From Stercorarius parasiticus (Eukaryota; Chordata; Aves; Charadriiformes; Stercorariidae), in assembly GCA_013396915.1 (NCBI GenBank), contig VWZL01002055.1:196040-260039 (forward strand): 64,000 bases of DNA, written 5' to 3'. The notes under the pieces were generated by a model that made no database searches, had not been told where the DNA came from, and worked only from the letters and a program-made list of their open reading frames with translations. Below, one piece after another: positions 50,240 to 61,900 of this stretch. The translations under genes and the position numbers were made by a program. Numbering within the stretch: position 1 is the first letter of the stretch; every line of letters starts with the position of its first letter.

Positions 50240-50570
50240 TGGGCTAAAAATGCCCAAGTGCTTATGAGTTTGTGGAAACTATGCACAGAACAGCTTTCCA
50301 CTGAATTAATCAGCTTGCAAGTTTTCATTATTCTGGAGCTTCTCTTTTTAAACTGTAAGCTCACAATCACAGCTTTTTTTTTTTTTATCAACAAACTCTC
50401 CTAAAATTTAATTGGACAAACCTTAACTGATCCCCCCCCCCCCCCCTTAAAGAGAGAGAATGTTAAGGCTGGAGCTTGTTAATTAAGTTCTTTAAATGCC
50501 CCCAGCTGTGCAATAAATTTTCAAAGCAACACAACTGCATTTTTTTAAACGTTGCTCCCTTCTTTTTTAG
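50240..50570. promoter_or_regulatory. Probable conserved non-coding element interrupted by a C15 run
   Basis: Sequence on both sides of a poly-C tract has enhancer-like texture: CTGAATTAATCAGCTTGC, ACAAACTCTCC, CTTGTTAATTAAGTTC and CCCCCAGCTGTGCAATAAAT (the last with an E-box CAGCTG). The C15 run at 50432-50446 appears to be a length-variable simple tract inside the block. Confidence 0.4.
50432..50446. repeat. C15 homopolymer
   Basis: Fifteen consecutive C residues (G-run on the minus strand) in an otherwise AT-rich block. Unusual composition for the neighbourhood and prone to assembly length error. Confidence 0.85.
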
Positions 50571-53500
50571 TTAAAATATTTTTGAAAAACAACAATAACT
50601 GAAAGTTTAAGAAAATTCCTACGCGTAACAGATGACCCTGGATGATGAAAATTGAAAGATTAGAAAATTACAGCTGATTACAATGTAACTACACATTACA
50701 GGACTGTTTTCAAGGACTACGTTAATTAGTGTCGTCTAAAATAATTTAGCACCTTTTTAAAAAAATAAATAAATCTAAGAAGGCTCTGTGTTAGATGTGA
50801 AAAAGATAAAGCATCCCCTGTAGTTGTTCCACAACAAAATCCTTCTGTCTAACATCAATGGGAAGTGTACCGAAAGTTTACTTCCACAAATTCAAGGACT
50901 ATATGCTTTGCAGGGTAAGTCAACATAGTTCTATTATCTCAAAAAATATCAGTGTCCAGGGTTCAAATCTGAAAGCCTCACAATAAGAGTATGAAGATGA
51001 CATGAAAACAAGTAACTTAACATCAGATCATCTAAATATGTATTTTCATAATTTATTAGCTAGCTATACATGTCTAGCTTCTTAATGTTAGACATACCAA
51101 AATATGCAGCACTAGATTCTCCTCTATTAAAAAAAAAGGTGATAAAATGTATATCTGGCAGGGAAAATTTATTGAACATACTGACGATTATAGTCTTAAC
51201 TGTTACCAGTAACTTTTGGTACTTTTGGATGGCTCAGAAAATTTGTTACTGAAGAACAGATATAGTATAATATGATTCAAGACACTAAAAATTAATATCT
51301 TACCTATCACGTAACAAACCTCTAATGGTCTGATGAGAGAACGGCATGTTCTCCCTGATGAAAAGAGCTGACCCTGGAGAACCAGAGTACTGACTTTTAC
51401 TCATTTTAATACCCAAATTCACTCTACTTTGTACAAACGTTCATTGGTCTAGAAGTCTGACACATCCCAACTTTGGCCTTTAAAAGGTTGAAGTATGCAA
51501 ATGAAGTCAGAAACCTTAAATACCAGTGGCAAAATGTGAGACAATATTTTGCCTGCTGTACAAAAGCTAAATATATCACCAAAAATAGTGCACTAGTATG
51601 TCACGAGTTTAACAGAGACGGACACTTCCAGAGTACCTCAATAAAGTTTGAGATCTAGTGAGGCCAGACCACCTCACTGAATGGAGGATGTTCCTTGCTC
51701 CTTTCTTAGTCACACAATGTAGTCAAAACTCTGCCTCCGGTTATCTGTCTTGGGGAGCACACAAGCGGGTGAACTGATTTGAACTCACATGTCCTCCCAA
51801 CACTGAAATCTTGGTCGAGCAAGACGTGTAGGGTGAGTTTTTACCTTCCCCTTTTTGGTTTGCAGTGCCAGGCCCAATCTAGACCTAACAGATAGTCAAG
51901 AGTTAACAGCTTTTGTTCTGGTATGCTTCAAAGCAAAATTTCACATTACCACTATAGAGCCACCGGTTGCACCAAAAACTTGGAATGAAGTGGCTGAGCA
52001 CTTCATACTCCAAATCAGTATTCTGTAGCTCTGCTGGTGATTATTACCAGAAGCATCTTCGAACACTTTAAGCTACTAGGGATTTTATGGCTGATCTCAA
52101 CACTCTCTCATGGCTCCTACTGACTGTGTGAACACAGAATTATAAGGCTATGTTTCCCAACCTACGGTATCTGTCACATTCCAGAAAAGCAAATGAATCC
52201 TCAGTTAAAATCTTTACGTATTTGTTCATTATCGCAAGCTGTTCCTTCAGCCTTTATATAGCTCCTAAGAAGATATCATTTTTCATTAGCAAAAATACAA
52301 CAGACATGCACAAAGGAATGACACTTATTTTGGAAATGCCTTTTTGAAAACTAAAAAATAACTACTGCATTTTTCCTTTTGTTACAGCAGCTGTCTCAGG
52401 TGTTCTCTTTCTTGCACATAATATAACTGATCAGATATTCTGAAAATATATCCTTAAGAAGTTAAATGAATGCGCATTCTACCGTATTATTTTTCTTAAA
52501 GAATTAAAGGTTTTATTTTATCTTAAAAGATTCTTGGCTGCATTTCCATGGTACACAATGACACATTTGGTTCTTTGTGTTTCTAACTAAGTAATGGCAT
52601 AGTTCCTCTAAACCATGAAAAATGTTGCGTTTGACCAAACAAGAAAGGATGAACTTCTGGGAAATTCTATTCACTGGATCTTGAATTAGACCCAGAACAC
52701 TGGGACGAATCCTTTCTCCCCTGCAGCCCCCTGCCAAACCTAGCTATAGCCGTAGTGGCACTGCATTGTTTCCTCCTTATTCATTGGGTACAGTAGTATC
52801 AACACAAACTGTACTCAACTGCTGAAAGCTTGATTCTCAAACATATGGATATGTTGAAAATTAAATTGCAGGGTTTATTTGAATTTATAGACAGCTCAGT
52901 GAATGTATTTTTGAGATACAGTCTCCGTCAAGGAGATAGATGTCACCTGCCATGAGGAACATGATTGTATAATGTTAAAATGCCACATTCTCTTTGTAGG
53001 TAATTCTATTCAGTCACTTCCTGCAAAGATTTGGTAATGAACACTTGAGCATCTGTGGTGCGGGTTTTGTTGTGTGTCGNTCCAGATTCTTTTCCCAAGT
53101 CCCCTTTTGCATTACTTTACTGTGGTATTTCTACTCTTTTATTAAGGTTCCTGCACTTCTAAACAAGGAAAATGTTGCAGGACAGAGTAAAGAAGATCCA
53201 TGTGAAATTACTGAATCTGTGAGGCAAATTATTCTCTAGAGTCAGTCAACACTGTGGGAACAGTTCAACACCCTTTCAGTTAAAGAGTTGCATTATCTTG
53301 TTTGTTTAGATTCAAAGATTTCTTTTTTCTTTTTAATCATCTAGTCAATTGTAATTGTCACCCCATTGTACAACTTAAATCCAAATAATCTTTCTCGTAT
53401 CTAACTCATTTTCTGAAAAATGGCATCTGGTCTGAAACACTAGACTATATTGTGAACAAACATAAGTAAACAGCTTGCAGGAAATAACTCAGTACATGCA

Positions 53501-56155
53501 ACCCCCACCCATAAATTTTTTTTGTTGCTTTTACAAATTGTCTGATTATTTAAATTTTTAAAACACTTTGACAAATTTATTCCATTTACACACAGTCTGT
53601 AATCTTCAACTAACTGTTATTTACTATTTGGAATTTTATTTACTCAGATTAACAACTCACAAACAGAAGGCTAAGCTAAATTCTACTTGTCTTTCCCATA
53701 AATTAAAAATGTATCAAGCTGAAAATGACAACCAATGCATTCTTACTCACACCACAATAAAAAATTAATAAATATACCAAAAATTTAAGTTCAACCATAA
53801 CAAATACCAAATATAAACCAAAACAATACTAGACATCCGATGTCCCTCTCTTCTCCAAAAGGCTCTCGGGTAGATTAGAAAATGCTGGTGAGAATAATTA
53901 AAAAGTACTGACAAACTAGAGTATAAGATTACTCTACTTGATGTAGAGCTCAAAATAGAAAGAGGAAACTATTTGCCATGCATTCACAGGAGACCATTTT
54001 CTTTTCAGGATTCTTTTACTTGCAGGAAGGTCTAAGAAAAGAAAGCAAGGTCTTTTGAGAAGATCAAACAGCCCAAATCTTTGCTAAAAGACTGGAGTAA
54101 AGACACCTTTAAGAAGCTAGAGATTTGATTTTGTGCATATCTCTAATGGCAAAAGCATGTGTATAGATTGGGGCATCTACTTTCTGTGGTATTCCCTCAA
54201 GAGACTGATTATATTTTGCTTGATAAATTATGAAGGCTCATTCTGTTTCCAGATCATCTTTCTAAATTTCTGACAGTAAATACAGCACAGTATCACTGAA
54301 ACAGATCTCATTCTTAAAAACAGAATGTCTTTGTACCAATCTATGACTTAAAAATCTAAACAAAACAAAACAAAACAAACCTTTGCAGGTAACAATTACA
54401 AAATGTAGTGCAGCAGTAAGTACACAATTACCACAGTTACATTAATTTTTTCTGTCAGTAACTTTAGAGAAAAGCAGATCAGAATTTTTCTTTTTCAGAG
54501 ATTGCAAACTGTTACATTGACTGCTGTAAAGGTTACCCTTGGTTTTAGCTTCATCTAAATAAGCTGCCTGTTACTTCCATCTACTTACTGTCGATTCTTG
54601 AAGGAAAGATCGTTGCTATGGAGTGAAGATTTGAATCCTGCTCATGACAACACCACAGGAAGAAATGAGGGCGTAGATACATTTTTTGAGATACAATTAA
54701 AAAGCAACTTCTGTTTTAGATCGACACTAAAATATATTTTCGAAATGTCAAGGATTCGCTTTTGAAAACTAAATAGTTGTGCAATACCAAGCTGCCCTTG
54801 TAACCTTAAGTCGACTCTCTTTTTATATATTAATTTCACTAGTCCATACTGGTTTTCTCCCAAGCAACTAAGTTGAGGCAGCACAGTAAAGAGTAACTGC
54901 TCCTTCCTATTTTCTGAAAGCTTGATTTGGTAACACTACTTACCTTTTACATAGGTGTTCAGTTTGAAACTCTTAAAAGTAGATTAAATATTTCTCCTCT
55001 TCCTATGATTTACAGCCTCTGAAATGACTGTCAATCTCTAGCGACACTCCCAGCTTTTGGATGGCAACAGAGCTGCAAACTGATGGCTAAATGCTGAAGT
55101 GATCAAGTCCCTTACAGAGCTGGTATAATAAATACAAATAGGAACCTCCTTCTTACCTCTACCCTCAATCCCCCATTCCTCAAAACTCTCCCAGAAATAA
55201 ACAAAACCCAAAACAGTAGCAGGAAGATAGTGGCCAACTATCAGAAGTAAGAATGGGAATCAACTAAAATAGGAATCACAAACCTCTACAATAGGCATTT
55301 TAAGACAGGAACTATATTAAAAAAAATAAATAAAATCACTTGACACAAAAAGCTTTTCAAGATTACAGTAAGGTGCTTTTGGCCCCCAAACATAAAGGTT
55401 TTTCATGCTAACACATTAACTGTGCCAGCATCCACCAAAACTGCCAAACTGTAATGAAGCAGGAGGTCAGGCAATGCCATCTTTAGAATGGAAGAAAAGG
55501 GGCTGGGGAAATGTGATACAGGTAGGCATATCAGGAAACCTTCTTCTACCCCACTGGTTAATTTTTACTAGCAAATCTCTTGGAAAGCACTGTACTGTAT
55601 CAAAGGCCTTGATGTTTTTAAAACAAAGAATTTATGGGCATTGGAAGTGTAACCTATCTTCCTTTGTTCACTGAAATACATCATCATTTTGTGCCTTGTG
55701 GTAGCAAAAGTAATTTAGAGGATCCTGACAGAAATAATATATGTATATCATTAAATCCGTCCATTAATATACTCGTGGTATTATAAACAGCGGTTTGTGG
55801 ATGACAGAAACTAAAACCAACTCATTTGTTTGTGTCAGTATTAAAACATAATACATTTTCTTCTCAGATTCAAGCCAAGTGAAGAGAGCTTTCTGAGCAG
55901 AAAGTTATCTCTAAACAAGGCACAAGGAACTTGTGAGATTAAAGTGTAACCTTTAAATGTCATTTCCAATTTGCTTCAGCTCTTAGATGTATTGAGAACA
56001 ACAGGCTCAGCTCAGATCTAAGATCAAGTTGATCACAAATAATACTCATTATCATAAATAATGTTCCTATTTGCAAGGGAGTTATAAACTGTAAAACCAA
56101 GGCTTTTAGGGGCCTAGTCTGACATAATCAGACACTAGAATTATTAACACCTATT
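50571..56155. other. AT-rich non-coding DNA
   Basis: No gene, RNA or repeat recognised. Contains an ambiguous base at 53080 and a (CAAAA)n run at 54360-54379. The reverse strand of 52723-52737 reads GGCAGGGGGCTGCAG, which includes a CTCF-like core. Open frames are short and spacer-like. Confidence 0.5.
54360..54379. repeat. (CAAAA)n pentanucleotide repeat
   Basis: About four CAAAA units. Simple sequence. Confidence 0.85.
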
Positions 56156-56178
56156 TCTTAAAAAGAAGTCTAAGCTGA

Positions 56179-56543
56179 TTTATTAGTATGGTAAGACAGA
56201 AATGAATACTGAGCTATGTAGAACCCATACAAACTGTTCTCGAGCCTGTCTACCTGGACAGCTTAATACTGTATAAAGCCCGCATTAGTACCCTTCTATC
56301 CATACATCAAACATTCATATCTATTTATGTACAGAAGAACGACAAGCATAAAGTTACAGGAAAAAAGTAACTTTAGCTACTAGGCTGAACGTGCACAATT
56401 TTGCCAAGTGGGTGCAAAGGAAGCTGATCATGGGACACCTCAAAATTTAAGCCCGCCTGCAGGACTTCATCCCGAGACAGACCAGCATCACACAAATAGT
56501 TGGTTACAAGTAGGACATGGGATATGAAGCTACCACTGGCCTC
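56179..56543 (-). other. Candidate terminal coding exon with poly(A) signal
   Basis: On the minus strand a TGTTGCATTTCAG acceptor precedes 56543. The frame is then open for 56 codons to a TAA ending at 56373. The translation is well mixed, unlike most spacer frames here, and ends LGKIVHVQPSS. An AATAAA signal (minus strand) lies at 56184-56179, about 190 bases after the stop, the arrangement expected of a last exon. The protein is not recognised. It joins in phase 0 to the candidate exon at 56720-56866. Chance remains a serious alternative. Confidence 0.25.
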
Positions 56544-56719
56544 CTGAAATGCAACATTCAAAGGCTATTTTTACTATGCAGATATTTTTAGAATGTCTAA
56601 ACATATAGTATCTAAAATACATAGCAACCACAGCAGCAAAAACCTGTCAGGAGAGGAATCAAACATACTGTATTATTCTAAAATGAATATAACCGCATGT
56701 GGAAAAAGACTTCCATCAC

Positions 56720-56866
56720 ATCCTTGTAGAAATCCCTGGCAAAGTCTGTGTACTTTTTAAAACTTTCAGACCATAAAAAGCCACAAACAACTAAGTCACA
56801 AATGGGGTAAAAGGCCCGTAGTATATTCTCTCTAAGAATTCTACAGAAACCAATTATATACCATAC
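56720..56866 (-). other. Candidate coding exon (147 bp)
   Basis: Bounded on the minus strand by a TATGTTTGCAG acceptor and a weak GAT|GTGATG donor, it is 147 bp (49 codons), phase 0 at both ends. The translation is Phe/Tyr/Leu-rich but well mixed, with ESFKKYTDFARDFYKD near its end. It would splice in frame to the candidate terminal exon at 56543. The acceptor has little polypyrimidine tract, the donor is poor, and no family is recognised. Confidence 0.2.
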
Positions 56867-57145
56867 CTGCAAACATAATTCAATTTCACAATGGCTATAC
56901 ATATATTGCCTTCAACGTGGGAGCAGACTCCCCATTTTTCCATCTCCTTTATTTTATATCTCAAGGATTGTAATAAATATCCTATGGGAAACTCCCAGTG
57001 TCTAAAAAATTGAGTAGATATCTTCCTATAGAGTTGTTATTTGTGAGCATTTGTCATCTAACAGCAGAACAGGGAACAGATCAAGAAGAAAAGCATTAAT
57101 GTTGTTTAAAAAAAGTGTGAAGACAGTAACTTCAGTGCCTTGGAC

Positions 57146-57207
57146 CTCTATTTTATTTAATGAAAGATCAATAAGCACGCTTAGATGTTTGATTACCACA
57201 GCTCTAT
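57146..57207 (-). other. Candidate short coding exon (62 bp)
   Basis: On the minus strand CTTGCTCTAG precedes 57207 and GAG|GTCCAA follows 57146. It begins at codon position 2 and ends in phase 0, the phases needed to link the candidate exons at 58.2-58.5 and 56.7-56.9 kb. The frame also stays open past the proposed donor to a stop at 57026. Both splice sites are weak. Product unknown. Confidence 0.15.
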
Positions 57208-58227
57208 CTAGAGCAAGGAATAGATGCATTCAGACTAATTACCATTTAAAAAAACAAAACCAATCTGGGTTTGATTTTGTATAATTCAGAAAAAAGCTGA
57301 TCCATATTCTACTACTGTAAAAAGTCCTCTTTTAAAAGATGCTAATAGTCGCACTGGAAGTCTGAATTATCAGTTCTGAGAATGAACCACCTCTTTGTTA
57401 TACTCTACCCTATACTACGCTCCTCACAAAGCTATATGACTCAAAATGATGTAAAAAAAATTTTGAGCCAACCTCTAAAAGAATTCAGGAACCTCAGGGT
57501 CAGATTTTCTAAATCATTCAGCTTTCAAAATACTGAGGTCTTAAAATATTTTTAGTAAATAATGAGAAAAAGGAACACAGAACTACTTTCCAGATCAGTG
57601 CCCAATCTTGTCTATGGTTTGGAAATACCTCTTACTAATCATATTCTTCCTTCTGAAAAGTGGTGAAGTTCATCAACAGTTGAGAATCATTTGAAATACT
57701 GATGCATTTCAAAGCGTGTTATACTTGATGCATCAGAGTGCATGAATGAACTCAAAATGAAGCAAGATGATTGACTTGACCCACTGCTACATCTTACTAT
57801 TTCGAATTATTGAGGTTCACTTATCTATAAAGCAAATGGTAGCTATCAGCAAGCTGCACAGCTAAGACATTGCCAAAGCATCCCACACAATGCTAGGACA
57901 TACAAGGTGGCTCTAAGCCAGTATTTTGAACATCAGTCCATATTATGGTACTTTATTTCATTAGCATAACCTCAGTTACCAGCTTGTTTTCACCAGACAT
58001 GCTATACTTTTCCGGTGTCAAACATTGACCATTATGACTTTTATCTAATTTTTAATACAAGACCAAAATCTAAGCATCAGAAATATTAGGTCAGAGCTGG
58101 TGTGCCTATATCAGCAAATCTTTGGGAGGAGGTGTAAAATTATATCCTTATTAAGTTCAATACACGTAGTATCATTAGAAAGGAACAGAGGCACAAGCAT
58201 TGGCTAGTGCAGGTGCTCTGCCTTTAC

Positions 58228-58518
58228 CAAGGTTACTGGCAAAGCACAGCGATAAACCACACAAACCACTCAATGTGACAGGATTTGTGCTAAGATCTCC
58301 TGCAGAGATCTGGGAGAATGACTGATAGGTAACACCAAGAAAACTGCTGTGCTTTTCTTGCTTCTGCACATGCTCCAGCACAGGAATTTGCATAGCTGAA
58401 GAGATTAATTCAGACAGCAAGGAATTCCCCAGAAAATTCAATAATAAATGTTCAAGAGGCACTTTTCTCCCAAATAATTGTTCAACACACACTTTACTAT
58501 TTAAACATTTTGTGACCA
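58228..58518 (-). other. Candidate coding exon (291 bp)
   Basis: This is the best-looking unit of the minus-strand series. A TAGCATCCTTTGCAG acceptor precedes 58518, an AACCTTG|GTAAAG donor follows 58228, and the 97-codon interior is open. The whole open frame runs 58175-58558 (127 codons). The translation is Leu/Ser-rich with no low complexity and looks alpha-helical. It starts and ends in phase 1, compatible with the 62-bp candidate at 57.2 kb. No family is recognised. Confidence 0.25.
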
Positions 58519-58794
58519 CTGCAAAGGATGCTAATGAAGCTGTTGGTAGTGTTCTCATTTATGTCAGTAAAGTAACAAATCCAAAATTCCTGGTGAGGTA
58601 CCACGTGCAATTTACTTGTGATAAAGGGACTTAAAAATAAATGCCGATCAGCAGCAATAGTTTTAAAGGAAAACAGCTACCAAAAGCAGTAAGGCCACAC
58701 CCTGGTGTAACGTGGCACAGGGCAGCTGACAACTCCGCCCAACATTTTTGTTTCCCTGGAACAGTGTCCCCAGCAGATGTGACTAGAGTATGTT

Positions 58795-58950
58795 CTAGCG
58801 TTCAAGGTACTCAGACGCTGCTTTGAACAGCTCCATGGAAAAAAAGAACTGTTCCATGGTTCCCATTTTTATTGCATGTGCATGAATACATGTACTGAAC
58901 AGCAGGGACGCTTCCTGGGTTGCAAGAGCCAGGTGTTGTTCTTTTTCTGC
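58795..58950 (-). other. Candidate coding exon or short ORF
   Basis: On the minus strand an ATG at 58974 opens a 59-codon frame ending in TAG at 58795. A TCTGCTTTGAATCAG acceptor-like site lies inside it, before 58950. The translation (beginning AEKEQHLALATQEAS) is helical in character. No convincing in-phase donor to the 58.5-kb unit was found; a TTCA|GTACAT site would fit the phase but shortens the segment. Product unknown. Confidence 0.15.
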
Positions 58951-59085
58951 CTGATTCAAAGCAGAGATTTTCATCTCAGATCACCCTACCTTGAGCAGAG
59001 AAGAGACATGAACGCACCTTCTACATCCTAGGGCAATTACTAAATTATTCCACATTAAAAAGCGTAAGACATTTTCTCTGTTCAC

Positions 59086-59150
59086 CCTGTGCTGCATGAA
59101 TACTTTGTTGAAATGCACGTATTCCAACAGAATGGCATGCTTCCGCTAAT
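59086..59150 (-). other. Candidate short exon
   Basis: A minus-strand TAGCATTTCAG acceptor and a CACAGG|GTGAAC donor enclose 65 bases. One frame stays open through it (beginning LAEACHSVG). Its exit phase does not match the next candidate at 58950, which weakens the model. Product unknown. Confidence 0.12.
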
Positions 59151-59159
59151 CTGAAATGC

Positions 59160-60985
59160 TAGCAAAAATTAGTTTTGCTAAGTGTAATCATACATCTTAA
59201 AATTCAAAGTTATCTTCCATTACATTTGGGGCAAAGAGGTATTGAAGTGCTATCACAATAACCTAAAATGAGCATAAAGTAAACTTCTAGAAGTTTATCT
59301 TCCTAATTTATTCTCCATCGATAACACATCTATGCACTGTCCAGTTACTTATATTGGCAATTCAAAACTGGATTTTTTTGAAAGTAAATCAAAGAAAAAC
59401 AATATGAAGCTGAATTAAACCACAGAACATCACAACTAATCTGCTGTTATTTGAATTCACCCTTTGGTAGGGTGATGACCACCAAATTATTTTATTGTAG
59501 TATGTTAAACTGCAGTCAAAGTTTTCTTAACTGTGAGGTACTGAAATCTGCCTGAAATTCTCTTCTAATTCTATTTCGATTATTTTTTATTTAGTTTTCC
59601 ATTTAGAAAGTTAAAACCAACTGTCAAAACCTCATCTGGATTAGCTGGATTCTCAAAATTTTATTCAGGAATTCCTGAAAGATCTACTTGAATAATAACA
59701 GCCCCCTCTACAAAGCATATGAAAAAACTCCTGAACAAATTTACAGTATTCCAATCAATATCTTGCAACAGATATGGTCAATAAATACAGATTTGATTCA
59801 ACCATTGAGCGTTTACAGGATTACTATTCACAATCACCATCTTACAAAGATCTGATTTTCAGAAGAAAAAATGCATTTACTTCATATTTCTAAGACATTG
59901 ACTCTTCTGATAATACAGCTAGAACGCCAGGCTAGTAAGGAGAAGTATATTTAACCCCATTTCTATTCCCTTACTTGTACATCCCCTACCTCTATTTCTA
60001 GAGATCAGTTATTGGAAGAAGGAACTCAGCAAAAATTTAGATCAGGCAAAATGGAAAAGGCAGAGGGGACACGTGCTGATCTGAGCTGGCAGTTAAGGGC
60101 CAGTCAGCTTTGCTCCCAAGAAACTTCTCTCAGTTCACATATCCTCTAACTGGTTAATAACAACAGCGTTGTAAAAGGCATTATTACACAATACTCATAT
60201 TGAGAATTATTGCACTTGTACGGTATATTACTGCAGGCCTCCCAGAGAATTAATCTTGCCAAGTTCAGAGTGGTTTATCTGGAAACAGGATTCACATTTC
60301 TATTAGCCTATAAATAAAGCATCAATGTTACTTAGGAATAAATGTATAGTGTGCAGTTTCTCTTTTTGAACTCAGATTTGGTTTCAAACTGTATTCTTTA
60401 CTATGCTTATATATGTTTGGGTATAAACATATGCATACACACATGTAATTCATAATATTTGTAGTCACACCACGAAAAAGTAGACCCTTAAACTGATTTC
60501 TGAAGTTATTTCCCAATTTTATCAAAAGAATATGACTGAAATTCTAGTCTCACTGCAATGTAACACGCTCCAGCAGAGTCTTGATATGAGGCATCTTGAT
60601 CTTTTTATTGTGTCTAATTTACAAAGCAAAAAATCTTTTTTGCCACTTCCCCCCCTCCAAAAAGGGGACTTCTTTTCCCCCTTGTGATCAATTTCATGCC
60701 ACTTTCTTTAAACAGAGATATCAAATTGTTAAACATTTTAACCACAGTATGTCCTGGTAATACAATCCTTTGGATTTGCTTGGGTGTCCCAAAGTGTTTT
60801 GAGTTCAAACAACAGAAGGAAACTGCAGCGCTGGTCAGACCCCTCTTAAATCTTCTTATGGATTTCATTTGCTGTGTGGCCTGAGAGAGGTCAAAAGGTT
60901 TTCGCACAGAAGTAGAATTTGAGAAATAATCACCTTATAGACCCACTAAATCAATCATAATTAATGCACTTGCCTAGTTCTGTCA
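59160..60985. other. AT-rich non-coding DNA
   Basis: A 97-codon minus-strand frame at 60614-60907 includes a good acceptor-like site (GACCTCTCTCAG before 60880) but no usable donor, and its translation ends in low-complexity Lys/Gly. No repeat or RNA gene recognised. Confidence 0.45.
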
Positions 60986-60989
60986 GAGA

Positions 60990-61130
60990 ATTGCTGCTAG
61001 AGGGCAAAATAAAGAGGCCCTTTCTAATACAATTTGAAAAGAGATCAGATCTGTCATTTCATCTAATAATCGAGCCAAATGAGAAAAGAGAAGGGTCAGA
61101 GTTCACCTGGTGACCTTATGTAAACCCAAT
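60990..61130. promoter_or_regulatory. Candidate conserved element with CTCF-like core
   Basis: GCTGCTAGAGGGCAAAAT near 60991-61010 contains the CTAGAGGGC core often seen in CTCF sites. Downstream are GATCAGATCTG, ATCTAATAATCGAGCC and TTCACCTGGTGACC. Dense, non-repetitive texture suggests a regulatory element. The motif match is by eye. Confidence 0.3.
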
Positions 61131-61775
61131 AATACATAATTCATTTTCATTTTATGGAATTTATAAGATGCTGTAAACTGTCAGGATACAGACTCATCTG
61201 CTTTAGCTTCCACCAAAATCTTCCTGCTCATCACGCAACGCACACTGAGCTGCCAAAACTTTTAAGTGGTATATTCTGGCAGAATAATCCAAAAGCCTTC
61301 AATGAGGACTGGTATTTAATTCATTCTTCCAAGCGTGTGAAGTTAATAACTGAATAAATCACTCGCAGCTCTTTCTGAATGATATAAAACCTGTAATTTA
61401 TTTACTGAGTGTTACAAATACAGTTAAAACATGTTTTCATGAAAAATGGTTTCTTTTCTTTTTTATTATTGTTATAAAAGATTTATCTATCTCCTTTTTT
61501 TTTTGTGAACAGAGGATATAAATACATATGCCCTCAAAACGGAATACTTCATTCCATCCCAAATCTCAATTGACCATATTTAGTAGAAGTAGAACTCATT
61601 TCAGTTATTACCTACAAACTGAAAGTAATCTGAAGGCATATTAAGGAAACATTTCTGAAGTAGGCAGGTTGCTCTTTTTTTTTTTTTAATTAATGCTGAA
61701 TATTAATTGAAAATATCAAAAGTGTTACCTTTCCAGCCTGCCTTACCCTTTTTAGTTTCTATGCTGAGCTACATT
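61131..61775. other. AT-rich non-coding DNA
   Basis: Contains T-runs near 61494-61504 and 61674-61687. A 67-codon plus-strand frame at 61154-61357 is unrecognised. Nothing else seen. Confidence 0.5.
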
Positions 61776-61779
61776 CTTT

Positions 61780-61900
61780 AATGAGTCACGCTGCCACAAC
61801 CAAGTTAGGGCTCTATCTGAGTAATAAAGGTGAATTGATGGCTTATGAGTTATTCCTCACTGCTTTGTCTCCTTTAATGTCAATACAACCAACATGTAGC
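61780..61900. promoter_or_regulatory. Candidate conserved non-coding element
   Basis: Words include TTTAATGAGTCACGCTGCC (AP-1/MAF-like TGAGTCA), GAGTAATAAAGGTGAATTG and GCTTATGAGTTATTCC. Short non-repetitive block. Regulatory role inferred from texture only. Confidence 0.3.

Noticed and set aside
60614..60907. 97-codon minus-strand frame as a further upstream exon of the 56-59 kb model
   Set aside because: It has a fair acceptor but no acceptable donor, and the translation ends in low-complexity Lys/Gly.
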